Assembly: GCA_945957495.1 (NCBI GenBank)
Contig: CAMFLG010000239.1
Location: forward strand, 1-5,517
Origin: an uncultured Pseudorhodobacter sp.
GTDB taxonomy: Bacteria > Pseudomonadota > Alphaproteobacteria > Rhodobacterales > Rhodobacteraceae
Reading direction: 5' to 3'
Length of the DNA: 5,517 nt
Shown: one piece after another, positions 1 to 5,270 of the stretch
Layout: every line of letters starts with the position of its first letter
Numbering within the stretch: position 1 is the first letter of the stretch
Position numbers and translations under genes: made by a program
The notes under the pieces: model-generated
Told to the model about the DNA's origin: nothing
The model's database searches: none
Seen by the model: only the letters and a program-made list of their open reading frames with translations

Positions 1-33
1 TCTCGTGGGCTCGGAGATGTGTATAAGAGACAG
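1..33 (+). other. Untrimmed Nextera (Tn5) read-2 sequencing adapter
   Basis: Bases 1-33 match the Illumina Nextera transposase read-2 adapter, lacking only its first G. Bases 15-33 are the 19-bp Tn5 mosaic end (AGATGTGTATAAGAGACAG). Genomic sequence starts at base 34. This is library-preparation sequence left in the assembly, not a transposon of the organism, and it marks a tagmentation break where the real chromosome continues. Confidence 0.97.
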
Positions 34-764
34 AGATTCGACTGTGACTTTGTGAAATCAGACGTCAACTCAATAAGGTCAGAAAACCCCTCTTGAAGAT
101 GTATGTTCAATTCCAGTATTCCAAAGGTATCAAGCTCAGACGGGATAATAGAATTCAAGATGTCATTTTCCGCCTCGGCGGTTAAATCAGAGCTTACTAA
201 GGGGCTTACTGGCCGGGAGCCTTGTAAAGATCCAACAGTGCGTATTTCATCGACGCAGGATGCTAAATGCTTGGTTAGGCTTGTTCTAAATGCTTCCAAG
301 TCAGTGAATTCATCATATTTAGAAATCTTCTCTACAAGCTTCTTGAAATTGTGAACAAGAAGAAGTTGCTCCGCATCAAGCCTGTCGCTGGAGTGCCTAG
401 GATCCTTAAAGTACAGCATTATCTTCGGCTCAGAACCAGTACGTTCCCTTCGCTCTCGAGCAATTTGAAACTCTTCTTCTGTTCCAGACGAGTATTGCTC
501 TGTCCGGCTCCCAAAACGGCCGCATAAGATACCGACAAAAATATCATAGTCGTCACCGATTTGTTCATTGATAATCGCTTGCGGTTCCTTGCCGAAGTCA
601 GGTCTTACGTCTTTCTCGTATCGCAGCGGCTCAAGTCTAAACCCTTCCCTCTTCCCCCGGAGGTCATTGACTTGTGTAATCGCTTCAATGACAGCCCTCC
701 TTTCTTCGCCAAGGTCTGATGGAGAAGAAATGAACACTGAAAACACCTCAACACTCTTGCCCAA
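34..764 (-). CDS. DUF4062 (TIR-like) domain protein, C-terminally truncated by the contig edge
   Basis: The reading frame is open from an in-frame TAG at 777-779 down to the adapter junction, giving 243 complete codons and no stop, so the 3' part is missing. Residues 8-25 contain FISSPSDLGEERRAV, the N-terminal signature of DUF4062. Residues 71-88 (DDYDIFVGILCGRFGSRT), SGTEEEF at 93-99 and KIMLYFKD at 114-121 are the remaining family blocks. QLLLVHNFKKLV (133-144), Y150 and F153 to L167 match its usual C-terminal half. Residues 176-243 are not recognised. DUF4062 is TIR-like and is often the N-terminal module of larger proteins with NACHT/STAND or repeat domains; whether that holds here cannot be seen. 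I place the start at TTG 764 because AGAGGA lies 8 nt upstream (773-778); GTG at 746 is an alternative. GC is about 45%, and 9 of 18 arginines use AGA/AGG, unlike the downstream genes, which suggests horizontal transfer. Domain call is strong; function is inferred. Confidence 0.85.
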
Positions 765-772
765 ATCGCTGT

Positions 773-778
773 TCCTCT
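773..778 (-). promoter_or_regulatory. Ribosome binding site deciding the TTG start of the DUF4062 gene
   Basis: On the minus strand AGAGGA is followed by 8 nt and then TTG at 764-762. There is no ATG between the upstream in-frame stop (777-779) and the conserved FISSPSDL block, so a non-ATG start is required. The rival GTG at 746 has only a weaker AAGAG upstream of it. Confidence 0.5.
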
Positions 779-841
779 AGAATTGTCGGAGAACTATGCT
801 ACTGCAACATACCCCTGTAAAGTCCTCACCCCGTAACCCCC

Positions 842-997
842 AACCGGGCCGTCATCTCTTCGCGGATCAAGACCTGCAAAATGAACGGCGTGGAGCCGCG
901 TGCCTTGCTGGCCACACCGCTTGCCGTCCTCCTCAAAAGCCACAAGCAGCGCCAGATCACCGACCTGTTTTCGTGGAACTCCGCCGTTCCGGTGTGA
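842..997 (+). pseudogene. IS66-family transposase (TnpC) C-terminal remnant
   Basis: Read in the frame ending at the TGA 995-997, this stretch gives RAVISSRIKTCKMNGVEPRA, then LLATPLAVLLKSHKQRQI, then TDLFSWN near the end. This follows the layout of the IS66 C-terminal element: a W/A-V-I-x-S-xx-x-T-x-K-x-N-G-V-x-P block, a leucine-rich middle with an H, and a closing [IL]-x-[DE]-L-x-x-W-N. The usual Y after P-x-A is an L here and the final P-W-N is S-W-N, so the copy has drifted. No transposase sequence precedes about 842: the same frame meets TAA at 818-820 and then runs into the AT-rich block. The rest of the roughly 500-residue protein and both element ends are absent. Recognised by eye from the C-terminal signature, so family placement is good but not certain. 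It is either a decayed insertion or one cut by arrival of the neighbouring DNA. Confidence 0.68.
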
Positions 998-1164
998 AGC
1001 CTCATGCGGTCGCCGGACTGGTCCCCGACCTTGCCCCCCCGCAGGTAACGTCACGTCCCGCCATCGCTTTTCCTTGGCAATGCCCGCGTTTTTTGCGCAA
1101 TCTTGCACGACAAAGAGGGCCGCCCGATCCGGCCCCACCGCAAACAGGTCTTGGGGAGGACATC
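998..1164. other. Non-coding leader between the IS66 remnant and the acyl-CoA synthetase gene
   Basis: GC-rich sequence with no convincing gene. The first 40 bases probably belong to the 3' non-coding tail of the IS66 remnant, but I see no clear terminal inverted repeat. The part from about 1070 should hold the promoter of the synthetase gene; no good -35/-10 pair stands out. A perfect 8-bp palindrome TTGCGCAA lies at 1093-1100, followed by TTGCACGACAAA. GGAGG at 1155-1159, 5 nt before ATG 1165, is the synthetase ribosome binding site. Confidence 0.5.
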
Positions 1165-3057
1165 ATGGGAAGTTTCGCTTCGCGCGAAGACGTGGCCGCA
1201 ATGCAGGCCGAGGCCACCTGGCCAGAGCGCGCCGTTGCCCATTCGATCTATGACTATCTGTCCAAAACCCGCGCCGCGCATGGCACCCGCCCCGCGGCCA
1301 GCTTTCAGCTGTTGTCTGGCCCCGGCGACAAATCCCTGACCTACAGCTGGAACCAGCTGCACGCCCATGTGACGCAAGCCGCCAACATGTTCCGCGCGCT
1401 GGGCATCGGCGAAACCGATGTGGTGGCCTATGTGCTGCCCAACGCCATGGAAACCATCGTCACCCTGCTGGCGGGGGCGGTGGCGGGCATCGTCAACCCG
1501 GTGAATCCGCTGCTGGAATCCGAACAGATCTCGTCTATCCTGCGCGAAACCCGGGCAAAGGTCGTCGTCACCCTCAAGGCCTTTCCGAAAACCGATCTGG
1601 CGCAAAAGGTGGCCGAGGCTGTGCGCCACGCCCCCGGGGTGAAAACCGTGCTGGAGGTGGATCTGGCGGGCTACCTTGCCCCGCCGAAAAGCTGGATCGT
1701 CCCGTTCATCCGGCCGCGATACCACCTGCATCACGCGGCTGCGGTGAAGAATTTCAACACCGAATGCGCCAAATACCCGGCGGATCGGCTGAGTTTCCCC
1801 GACCGCACCACCGACCATGTTGCCGCCTATTTCCACACCGGCGGCACCACCGGCATGCCCAAGGTCGCCCAGCACCGCGCGCAGGGCATGATCTACAACG
1901 GCTGGCTGGGCGCGCGCCTCTTGTTCCGCGAAACCGATGTGGTGATGTGCCCGCTGCCGCTGTTCCACGTCTTTGCCGCCTATCCGATCCTGATGTCGAT
2001 GCTGGGATCGGGCGCGCATGTGGTTTTCCCCACCCCCGCAGGCTATCGCGGCGATGGCGTGATGGACAATCTGTGGAAGCTGATCGACCGCTGGAAAGTC
2101 ACCTACCTTGTCACCGTGCCCACAGCGATTTCCGCCCTGCTGCAACGCCCGGTGAATGCCGATACCAAGACCCTGCGCGGCGCGTTTTCCGGCTCGGCGC
2201 CCTTGCCCGTCGATCTGTTCAACCGGTTTGAAAAGATCACCGGGGTGCAGATTGTCGAAGGCTACGGGTTGACGGAATGCACCTGCCTTGTCTCGGTCAA
2301 CCCGCCGGACGGCAACAAGAAAATCGGTTCGGTCGGTTTGCCCTTCCCGCATACCGAGGTGCGCATCGTTGCCACCAACCCCGATGGCAGCCCGAGGATC
2401 TGCGGCGTGGACGAGGTGGGCGAGATCTGCGTTTCCAACCCCGGCGTCTATCCGGGCCATACCTATACCGAGGCGGCCAAGAACAAGAACCTGTTCTGGG
2501 ACACTGATTTCCTGCGCACCGGCGATCTGGGCCGCATGGATGCGGATGGCTATCTGTTCATCACCGGTCGGGCCAAAGACCTGATCATCCGGGGCGGCCA
2601 TAACATCGACCCCGCCATCATCGAGGAAACCCTGATGCGCTGTGAAGGCGTGGGTTTCGTTGGCGCCATCGGTCAGCCCGATGCCCATTCCGGCGAATTG
2701 CCCTGCGCCTATGTCGAACTGGCCAAGGGTGCCACGCTGACCGTCGCCGATCTGAACACCTTCGCGCGCCAGCACATCCACGAACGCGCCGCCCTGCCGA
2801 AATATATCGAGATCATGCCGGAACTGCCGAAAACCGCTGTTGGCAAGGTGTTCAAACCCGATCTGCGCCGCCGCGCCATCATCCGGGTGTTTGACGAGGC
2901 GCTGGCCAAGGCCGGTCTGGCCGTGCATGTCGAAGAGGTTGTCGAGGATAAGAAACGCGGCCTCGTCGCCCGCCTGAAACACACGCCCGGGGTCGAGGAT
3001 GCCGCCGTCGCCGCCGTTCTGGGCCAGTTCGCCCAAGGCTGGGATTGGGCAGCCTAA
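1165..3057 (+). CDS. AMP-forming acyl-CoA synthetase (fatty-acid CoA ligase type)
   Basis: A 630-residue member of the ANL superfamily, which activates a carboxylic acid with ATP to an acyl-adenylate and then transfers it to CoA; presumably cytoplasmic. Visible core motifs are the phosphate-binding loop HTGGTTGMPK (224-233), PLPLFHV (263-269), SGSAPLP (342-348), the adenine/Thr-Glu motif GYGLTE (366-371), the ribose-binding Asp in RTGD (D454), the hinge GRAKD (468-472) and the C-terminal catalytic lysine in TAVGK (K561). All key residues are present. The P-loop has G-G where many family members have S-G, and V instead of G after its lysine. About 70 residues follow K561, an extension longer than in classical FadD. 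ATG 1165 is chosen because GGAGG sits 5 nt upstream; the same frame is open further upstream but crosses the IS66 remnant in another frame. Substrate chain length cannot be read from the sequence; medium- or long-chain fatty or aromatic acids are all possible. Confidence 0.93.
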   Translation: MGSFASREDVAAMQAEATWPERAVAHSIYDYLSKTRAAHGTRPAASFQLLSGPGDKSLTYSWNQLHAHVTQAANMFRALGIGETDVVAYVLPNAMETIVTLLAGAVAGIVNPVNPLLESEQISSILRETRAKVVVTLKAFPKTDLAQKVAEAVRHAPGVKTVLEVDLAGYLAPPKSWIVPFIRPRYHLHHAAAVKNFNTECAKYPADRLSFPDRTTDHVAAYFHTGGTTGMPKVAQHRAQGMIYNGWLGARLLFRETDVVMCPLPLFHVFAAYPILMSMLGSGAHVVFPTPAGYRGDGVMDNLWKLIDRWKVTYLVTVPTAISALLQRPVNADTKTLRGAFSGSAPLPVDLFNRFEKITGVQIVEGYGLTECTCLVSVNPPDGNKKIGSVGLPFPHTEVRIVATNPDGSPRICGVDEVGEICVSNPGVYPGHTYTEAAKNKNLFWDTDFLRTGDLGRMDADGYLFITGRAKDLIIRGGHNIDPAIIEETLMRCEGVGFVGAIGQPDAHSGELPCAYVELAKGATLTVADLNTFARQHIHERAALPKYIEIMPELPKTAVGKVFKPDLRRRAIIRVFDEALAKAGLAVHVEEVVEDKKRGLVARLKHTPGVEDAAVAAVLGQFAQGWDWAA

Positions 3058-3156
3058 GCCCACCCTCTGCATCCGCGCACATGACAGTGTTTTTCATTTG
3101 CGATTTCAGCGAAACTGCCTGATCTTCTTCACATGATCGTGAGGGAGATTTGGGTC
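3058..3156. other. Spacer between the acyl-CoA synthetase and secreted-protein genes
   Basis: Ninety-nine bases with slightly lower GC than the genes. No convincing terminator for the synthetase gene is visible, only a short TTTTT run at about 3092. The promoter of the secreted-protein gene should lie here, but no clear -35/-10 pair is seen. GAGGGAGA at 3141-3148 is the ribosome binding site of the downstream gene. Confidence 0.4.
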
Positions 3157-3660
3157 ATGAACCGTTTGAAAACAGCATTGTCCGTTCTGGCGTTGGGCTG
3201 TGTGGCGCTGCCCGCCCTGGCCGACCCGGTTTCAACCAGCCTGTATAAATACAAACACTGGGAAGTTGAGGCCGTGCAGTATGACGATGGCAGCATCTCT
3301 TGTCTGGCAGAGGTGGATGCGGGCACCGACAGTTTCACGATCTGGGTCAATCAGGATCAATCCCTGCGCCTGCAATTCTATTCCACCTCGTGGGAGTTTG
3401 GCGAGGGTGACACCGCCGACCTGCGCGTCAAGATCGACCGTCGCTCGCCCTGGACGCTGACCGGGGCCGAACTTTACAAGAACTCGATTCTGTTCGATCT
3501 GCCCGACTCCGACGCATCGGTTAATTTCCTGGTCGAGGTGGCGCAGGGCCAGCGCGCCTATCTGCAAACCGCGTCGGGCGAACCGGTCATCGACTATTCG
3601 CTGCAAGGGTCCAAAGCGTCGATGAACGCACTGATCGAATGCGGCAACGCTATTCGCTGA
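3157..3660 (+). CDS. Secreted periplasmic protein of unknown function, two cysteines
   Basis: A 167-residue protein that I do not recognise as a named family. Residues 1-22 form a clear Sec signal peptide: positive N-terminus (MNRLK), hydrophobic core, and ALPALA before D23, so cleavage is likely after A22. The mature part is acidic, rich in beta-forming residues and without membrane segments. It has only two cysteines, C49 (SISCLAEV) and C162 (IECGNAIR), well placed for a disulfide bond in the periplasm. The end, YSLQGSKASMNALIEC, resembles the S-L-x-G-S-x-x-A-x-x-A-L-x-x-C tail of small alphaproteobacterial periplasmic proteins with an IalB-like layout; that link is tentative. ATG 3157 is preferred over ATG 3133 because GAGGGAGA (3141-3148) lies 8 nt before it and because it starts directly with the signal peptide. 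The 99-nt gap after the synthetase gene and its own hairpin downstream suggest a separate transcript. Confidence 0.82.
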   Translation: MNRLKTALSVLALGCVALPALADPVSTSLYKYKHWEVEAVQYDDGSISCLAEVDAGTDSFTIWVNQDQSLRLQFYSTSWEFGEGDTADLRVKIDRRSPWTLTGAELYKNSILFDLPDSDASVNFLVEVAQGQRAYLQTASGEPVIDYSLQGSKASMNALIECGNAIR

Positions 3661-3680
3661 TGCGGCAATGGGGATAGGCA

Positions 3681-3705
3681 AGGGCGGCGCTGTGCCGCCC
3701 TGTTC
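3681..3705 (+). terminator. Hairpin terminator after the secreted-protein gene
   Basis: A perfect 8-bp stem AGGGCGGC (3681-3688) pairs with GCCGCCCT (3694-3701) around the loop GCTGT, 20 nt after the stop codon. It is followed by GTTC rather than a run of T, so it is a strong hairpin with a weak U-tract; termination is probable but efficiency is uncertain. Confidence 0.6.
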
Positions 3706-3808
3706 TAAAGCCTGTCTGGTTAACACGGAATCGAAAATCGCTGCCTCTCGCTTCGCTCGACCGCGAATTTCGATCCGCATGTATCAATGAAAACCAGACA
3801 GGCCCTAG
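3705..3808. repeat. MITE-like inverted-repeat element between convergent genes
   Basis: The arms GCCTGTCTGGTT (3710-3721) and AACCAGACAGGC (3792-3803) are perfect 12-bp inverted repeats. Extending outward to CTAAA and CCTAG gives 15 of 17 matches over 3705-3721 and 3792-3808. Inside, CGGAATCGAAAATCGC and GCGAATTTCGATCCG form a second long stem with one bulge and one mismatch, so the whole unit can fold as one hairpin. It is flanked by CTAA on the left and CTAG on the right, both fitting the YTAR target rule of IS5-type elements. No coding capacity. Size, termini and flanks suggest a non-autonomous miniature element, but copy number elsewhere is unknown. The right flank overlaps the aguB stop codon (3805-3807). 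Confidence 0.6.
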
Positions 3809-4677
3809 GCCGTTTTGCCATCGTGGCTGCAGATCGCGCCATAGGTTTCGGGCCGCCGGTCGCGCCAGGTGCCCCAGCTTTCGCGGTAGGTCTTTATCGC
3901 ATCCAGATCGACCGTTGCGGTCAGATGCGTCTCGTCCGTCCGGTTCGCCTCGGCCATCATCCCGCCGGTATGGTCGGCGATGAAGGATGACCCGTAAAAG
4001 GTCATCTCCAGGTTCGGCCCACGTTCCACCCCCACCCGGTTTGACGCGACCACCGGCATGATATTGGCCGCCGCATGGCCCTGCATGGTGCGCTGCCAGT
4101 GCCGGGCGCTGTCAATATCGGGCTGGCCGGGTTCATTGCCGATGGCGGTGGGGAACAACAGCACCTCTGCCCCCTTGATCGCCAGCGCCCGCGCGGTTTC
4201 CGGGAACCATTGATCCCAGCAGATGCCGCAGCCGACCTTGGCGAATTTGGTATCGAACACCAGAAAACCGCTGTCCCCGGGGGTGAAGTAGTATTTCTCT
4301 TCATAGGCGGTGAAATGCGGAATATGCGTCTTGCGGTAATTGCCCAAGATGGCGCCATCGGCATCCACCATCGCCAGCGCGTTGAAGAACGTATTGCCCG
4401 CCCGTTCGTAATAGCTGACCGGCAACACCACCCCCAACCGTTTCGCCAGCGCCGCGAAATGCTGCACACCGCGATCCTCGGCCAGATGTTTGGCGTGTTT
4501 GGTGTGGGCGAAATCCTTTTCGATGCAGAAATACGGCGTCTGGAACAGCTCTTGCAGCAGGATGATCTGCGCGCCGTCCTCTGCCGCGCGGATCACCTGC
4601 GCCTCGGCCTTCTGGATGTTTTCATCCAGATCCCAGCTGCAGGCCATCTGCGTGGCGGCCAATGTTACTTTTGCCAT
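3805..4677 (-). CDS. aguB: N-carbamoylputrescine amidase
   Basis: A 290-residue nitrilase-superfamily enzyme. AguB hydrolyses N-carbamoylputrescine to putrescine, CO2 and ammonia, the last step of the agmatine deiminase route to polyamines, in the cytoplasm. The nitrilase triad is complete: E43 (LLQELFQTPYFC), K116 (NYRKTHIP) and C153 (GCGICWDQWFPE). Features specific to AguB-type members are PYFC after the glutamate, YEEKYYFTPGD (125-135), HWQRTMQGHAAAN, a SNRVGVE block, MTFYGSSFIAD and a closing WGTWRDRRPETYG. Full length for the family. ATG 4677 is chosen over an upstream in-frame start at 4737 because AAGGAGA lies 5 nt before it and the protein then begins MAKVTLAATQ, as usual. No agmatine deiminase (aguA) gene is in the window. 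It is separated from dtd by 148 nt containing a terminator, so it is probably transcribed on its own. Its stop codon lies in the outer arm of the neighbouring inverted-repeat element. Confidence 0.95.
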   Translation of the reverse strand: MAKVTLAATQMACSWDLDENIQKAEAQVIRAAEDGAQIILLQELFQTPYFCIEKDFAHTKHAKHLAEDRGVQHFAALAKRLGVVLPVSYYERAGNTFFNALAMVDADGAILGNYRKTHIPHFTAYEEKYYFTPGDSGFLVFDTKFAKVGCGICWDQWFPETARALAIKGAEVLLFPTAIGNEPGQPDIDSARHWQRTMQGHAAANIMPVVASNRVGVERGPNLEMTFYGSSFIADHTGGMMAEANRTDETHLTATVDLDAIKTYRESWGTWRDRRPETYGAICSHDGKTA

Positions 4678-4698
4678 GATGCTCTCCTTGCCTGCGCC

Positions 4699-4727
4699 AA
4701 GGTGCAGAGCCGCCCTGAAACTGTCAA
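4699..4727 (-). promoter_or_regulatory. Candidate promoter of aguB
   Basis: On the minus strand a consensus -35 hexamer TTGACA occupies 4727-4722. At 17-nt spacing the -10 position reads CACCTT (4704-4699), a poor match to TATAAT, so the prediction rests on the -35 box and on the location: downstream of the dtd terminator and about 20 nt before the aguB ribosome binding site. Confidence 0.35.
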
Positions 4728-4800
4728 GCCACCGCACCCGGATCGGGGGCAGGGGTTAACCGTTGGTAAATTTGGGCATTTCGGGTGTTGAAAACAAAGG

Positions 4801-4829
4801 GAAAAAAATGTCGCACGCGTGCGACATCA
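4801..4829 (-). terminator. Rho-independent terminator of the pfkB-dtd transcript
   Basis: Bases 4808-4827 form a perfect 20-bp palindrome, ATGTCGCACGCGTGCGACAT, which folds as an 8-bp stem with a CGCG loop. On the minus strand it is followed directly by a T run (complement of the A run at 4802-4808). The first palindrome base is the last base of the dtd stop codon, so the hairpin starts at the end of the reading frame. This separates dtd from aguB. Confidence 0.88.
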
Positions 4830-5270
4830 CATCAGCGCCGTATCCATCCAGATCGTCACCGGCCCGTCATTCGACAGGCTGACATCCATATCCGCGCCAA
4901 AAATCCCGTTTGCCACGGCGATGCCTTCGGCGGCAATCCGGGTCGAGAAATATTGGTAAAGCCGGTTTCCCTCGTCCGGGGCGGCGGCATAGGAAAACCC
5001 CGGCCGGTTGCCGCGCAGATCGGCGGCAAGGGTGAACTGGCTGACAATCAGCGCCGCGCCGCCGATATCCTTGACCGACAGGTTCATCTTGCCCGCATCG
5101 TCCTTGAAGATGCGCAGCTTGGCGATCTTGGCGGCCAGCTTGTCTGCCTCGGCCTCGGTATCACCCTGCATGGCGCAGATCAGGATCAGCAGGCCCGCCC
5201 CGATCTGCCCCACCACCGCGCCGTCAACCGTGACGCAGGCGCGGGAAACCCGCTGCAGAACCGCCCTCAC
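4827..5270 (-). CDS. dtd: D-aminoacyl-tRNA deacylase
   Basis: A 147-residue, full-length DTD. The enzyme removes D-amino acids (and glycine mischarged on tRNA-Ala) from tRNA as a homodimer in the cytoplasm. Both active-site motifs are present: SQFTL (77-81) and the cross-subunit Gly-cisPro motif in NDGPVT (134-139, G136-P137). Other family blocks are MRAVLQRVSRACVTVDG at the start, LRIFKDDAGKMNLS (52-65), RPGFS after R89 and FGADMDVSL near the end. The loop after SQFTL (AADLRGNRPGF) appears one or two residues shorter than the usual form, which should not affect catalysis. The start codon is GTG (5270-5268); it overlaps the stop of the upstream kinase gene as GTGA, so translation is probably coupled. 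The terminator follows immediately after the stop codon. Confidence 0.95.
   Translation of the reverse strand: MRAVLQRVSRACVTVDGAVVGQIGAGLLILICAMQGDTEAEADKLAAKIAKLRIFKDDAGKMNLSVKDIGGAALIVSQFTLAADLRGNRPGFSYAAAPDEGNRLYQYFSTRIAAEGIAVANGIFGADMDVSLSNDGPVTIWMDTALM

Noticed and set aside
15..33. Tn5 mosaic end as a natural transposon end
   Set aside because: It is embedded in the full Nextera read-2 adapter at the exact contig start, so it is a library artefact.
103..780. Two small plus-strand open frames (103-354 and 568-780)
   Set aside because: Both lie opposite the DUF4062 gene, have no recognisable content, and the minus-strand frame explains the whole region.
777..815. Promoter TTGCAG/AATTCT for the DUF4062 gene on the minus strand
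   Set aside because: The -10 matches only 3 of 6 positions and lies directly against the ribosome binding site, leaving almost no leader; not supportable.
796..1164. In-frame upstream extension of the acyl-CoA synthetase by 123 codons
   Set aside because: It has no family similarity, is rich in P/R as in random high-GC frames, overlaps the IS66 remnant in another frame, and ATG 1165 has a GGAGG ribosome binding site.
1051..3072. Long 673-codon minus-strand open frame opposite the synthetase gene
   Set aside because: It is a high-GC antisense shadow: composition is dominated by G, H, Q, R and D with no recognisable motif, while the plus strand carries all ANL motifs.
4075..4791. 238-codon plus-strand open frame opposite aguB
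   Set aside because: Antisense shadow of a complete AguB with intact catalytic triad; no family features.
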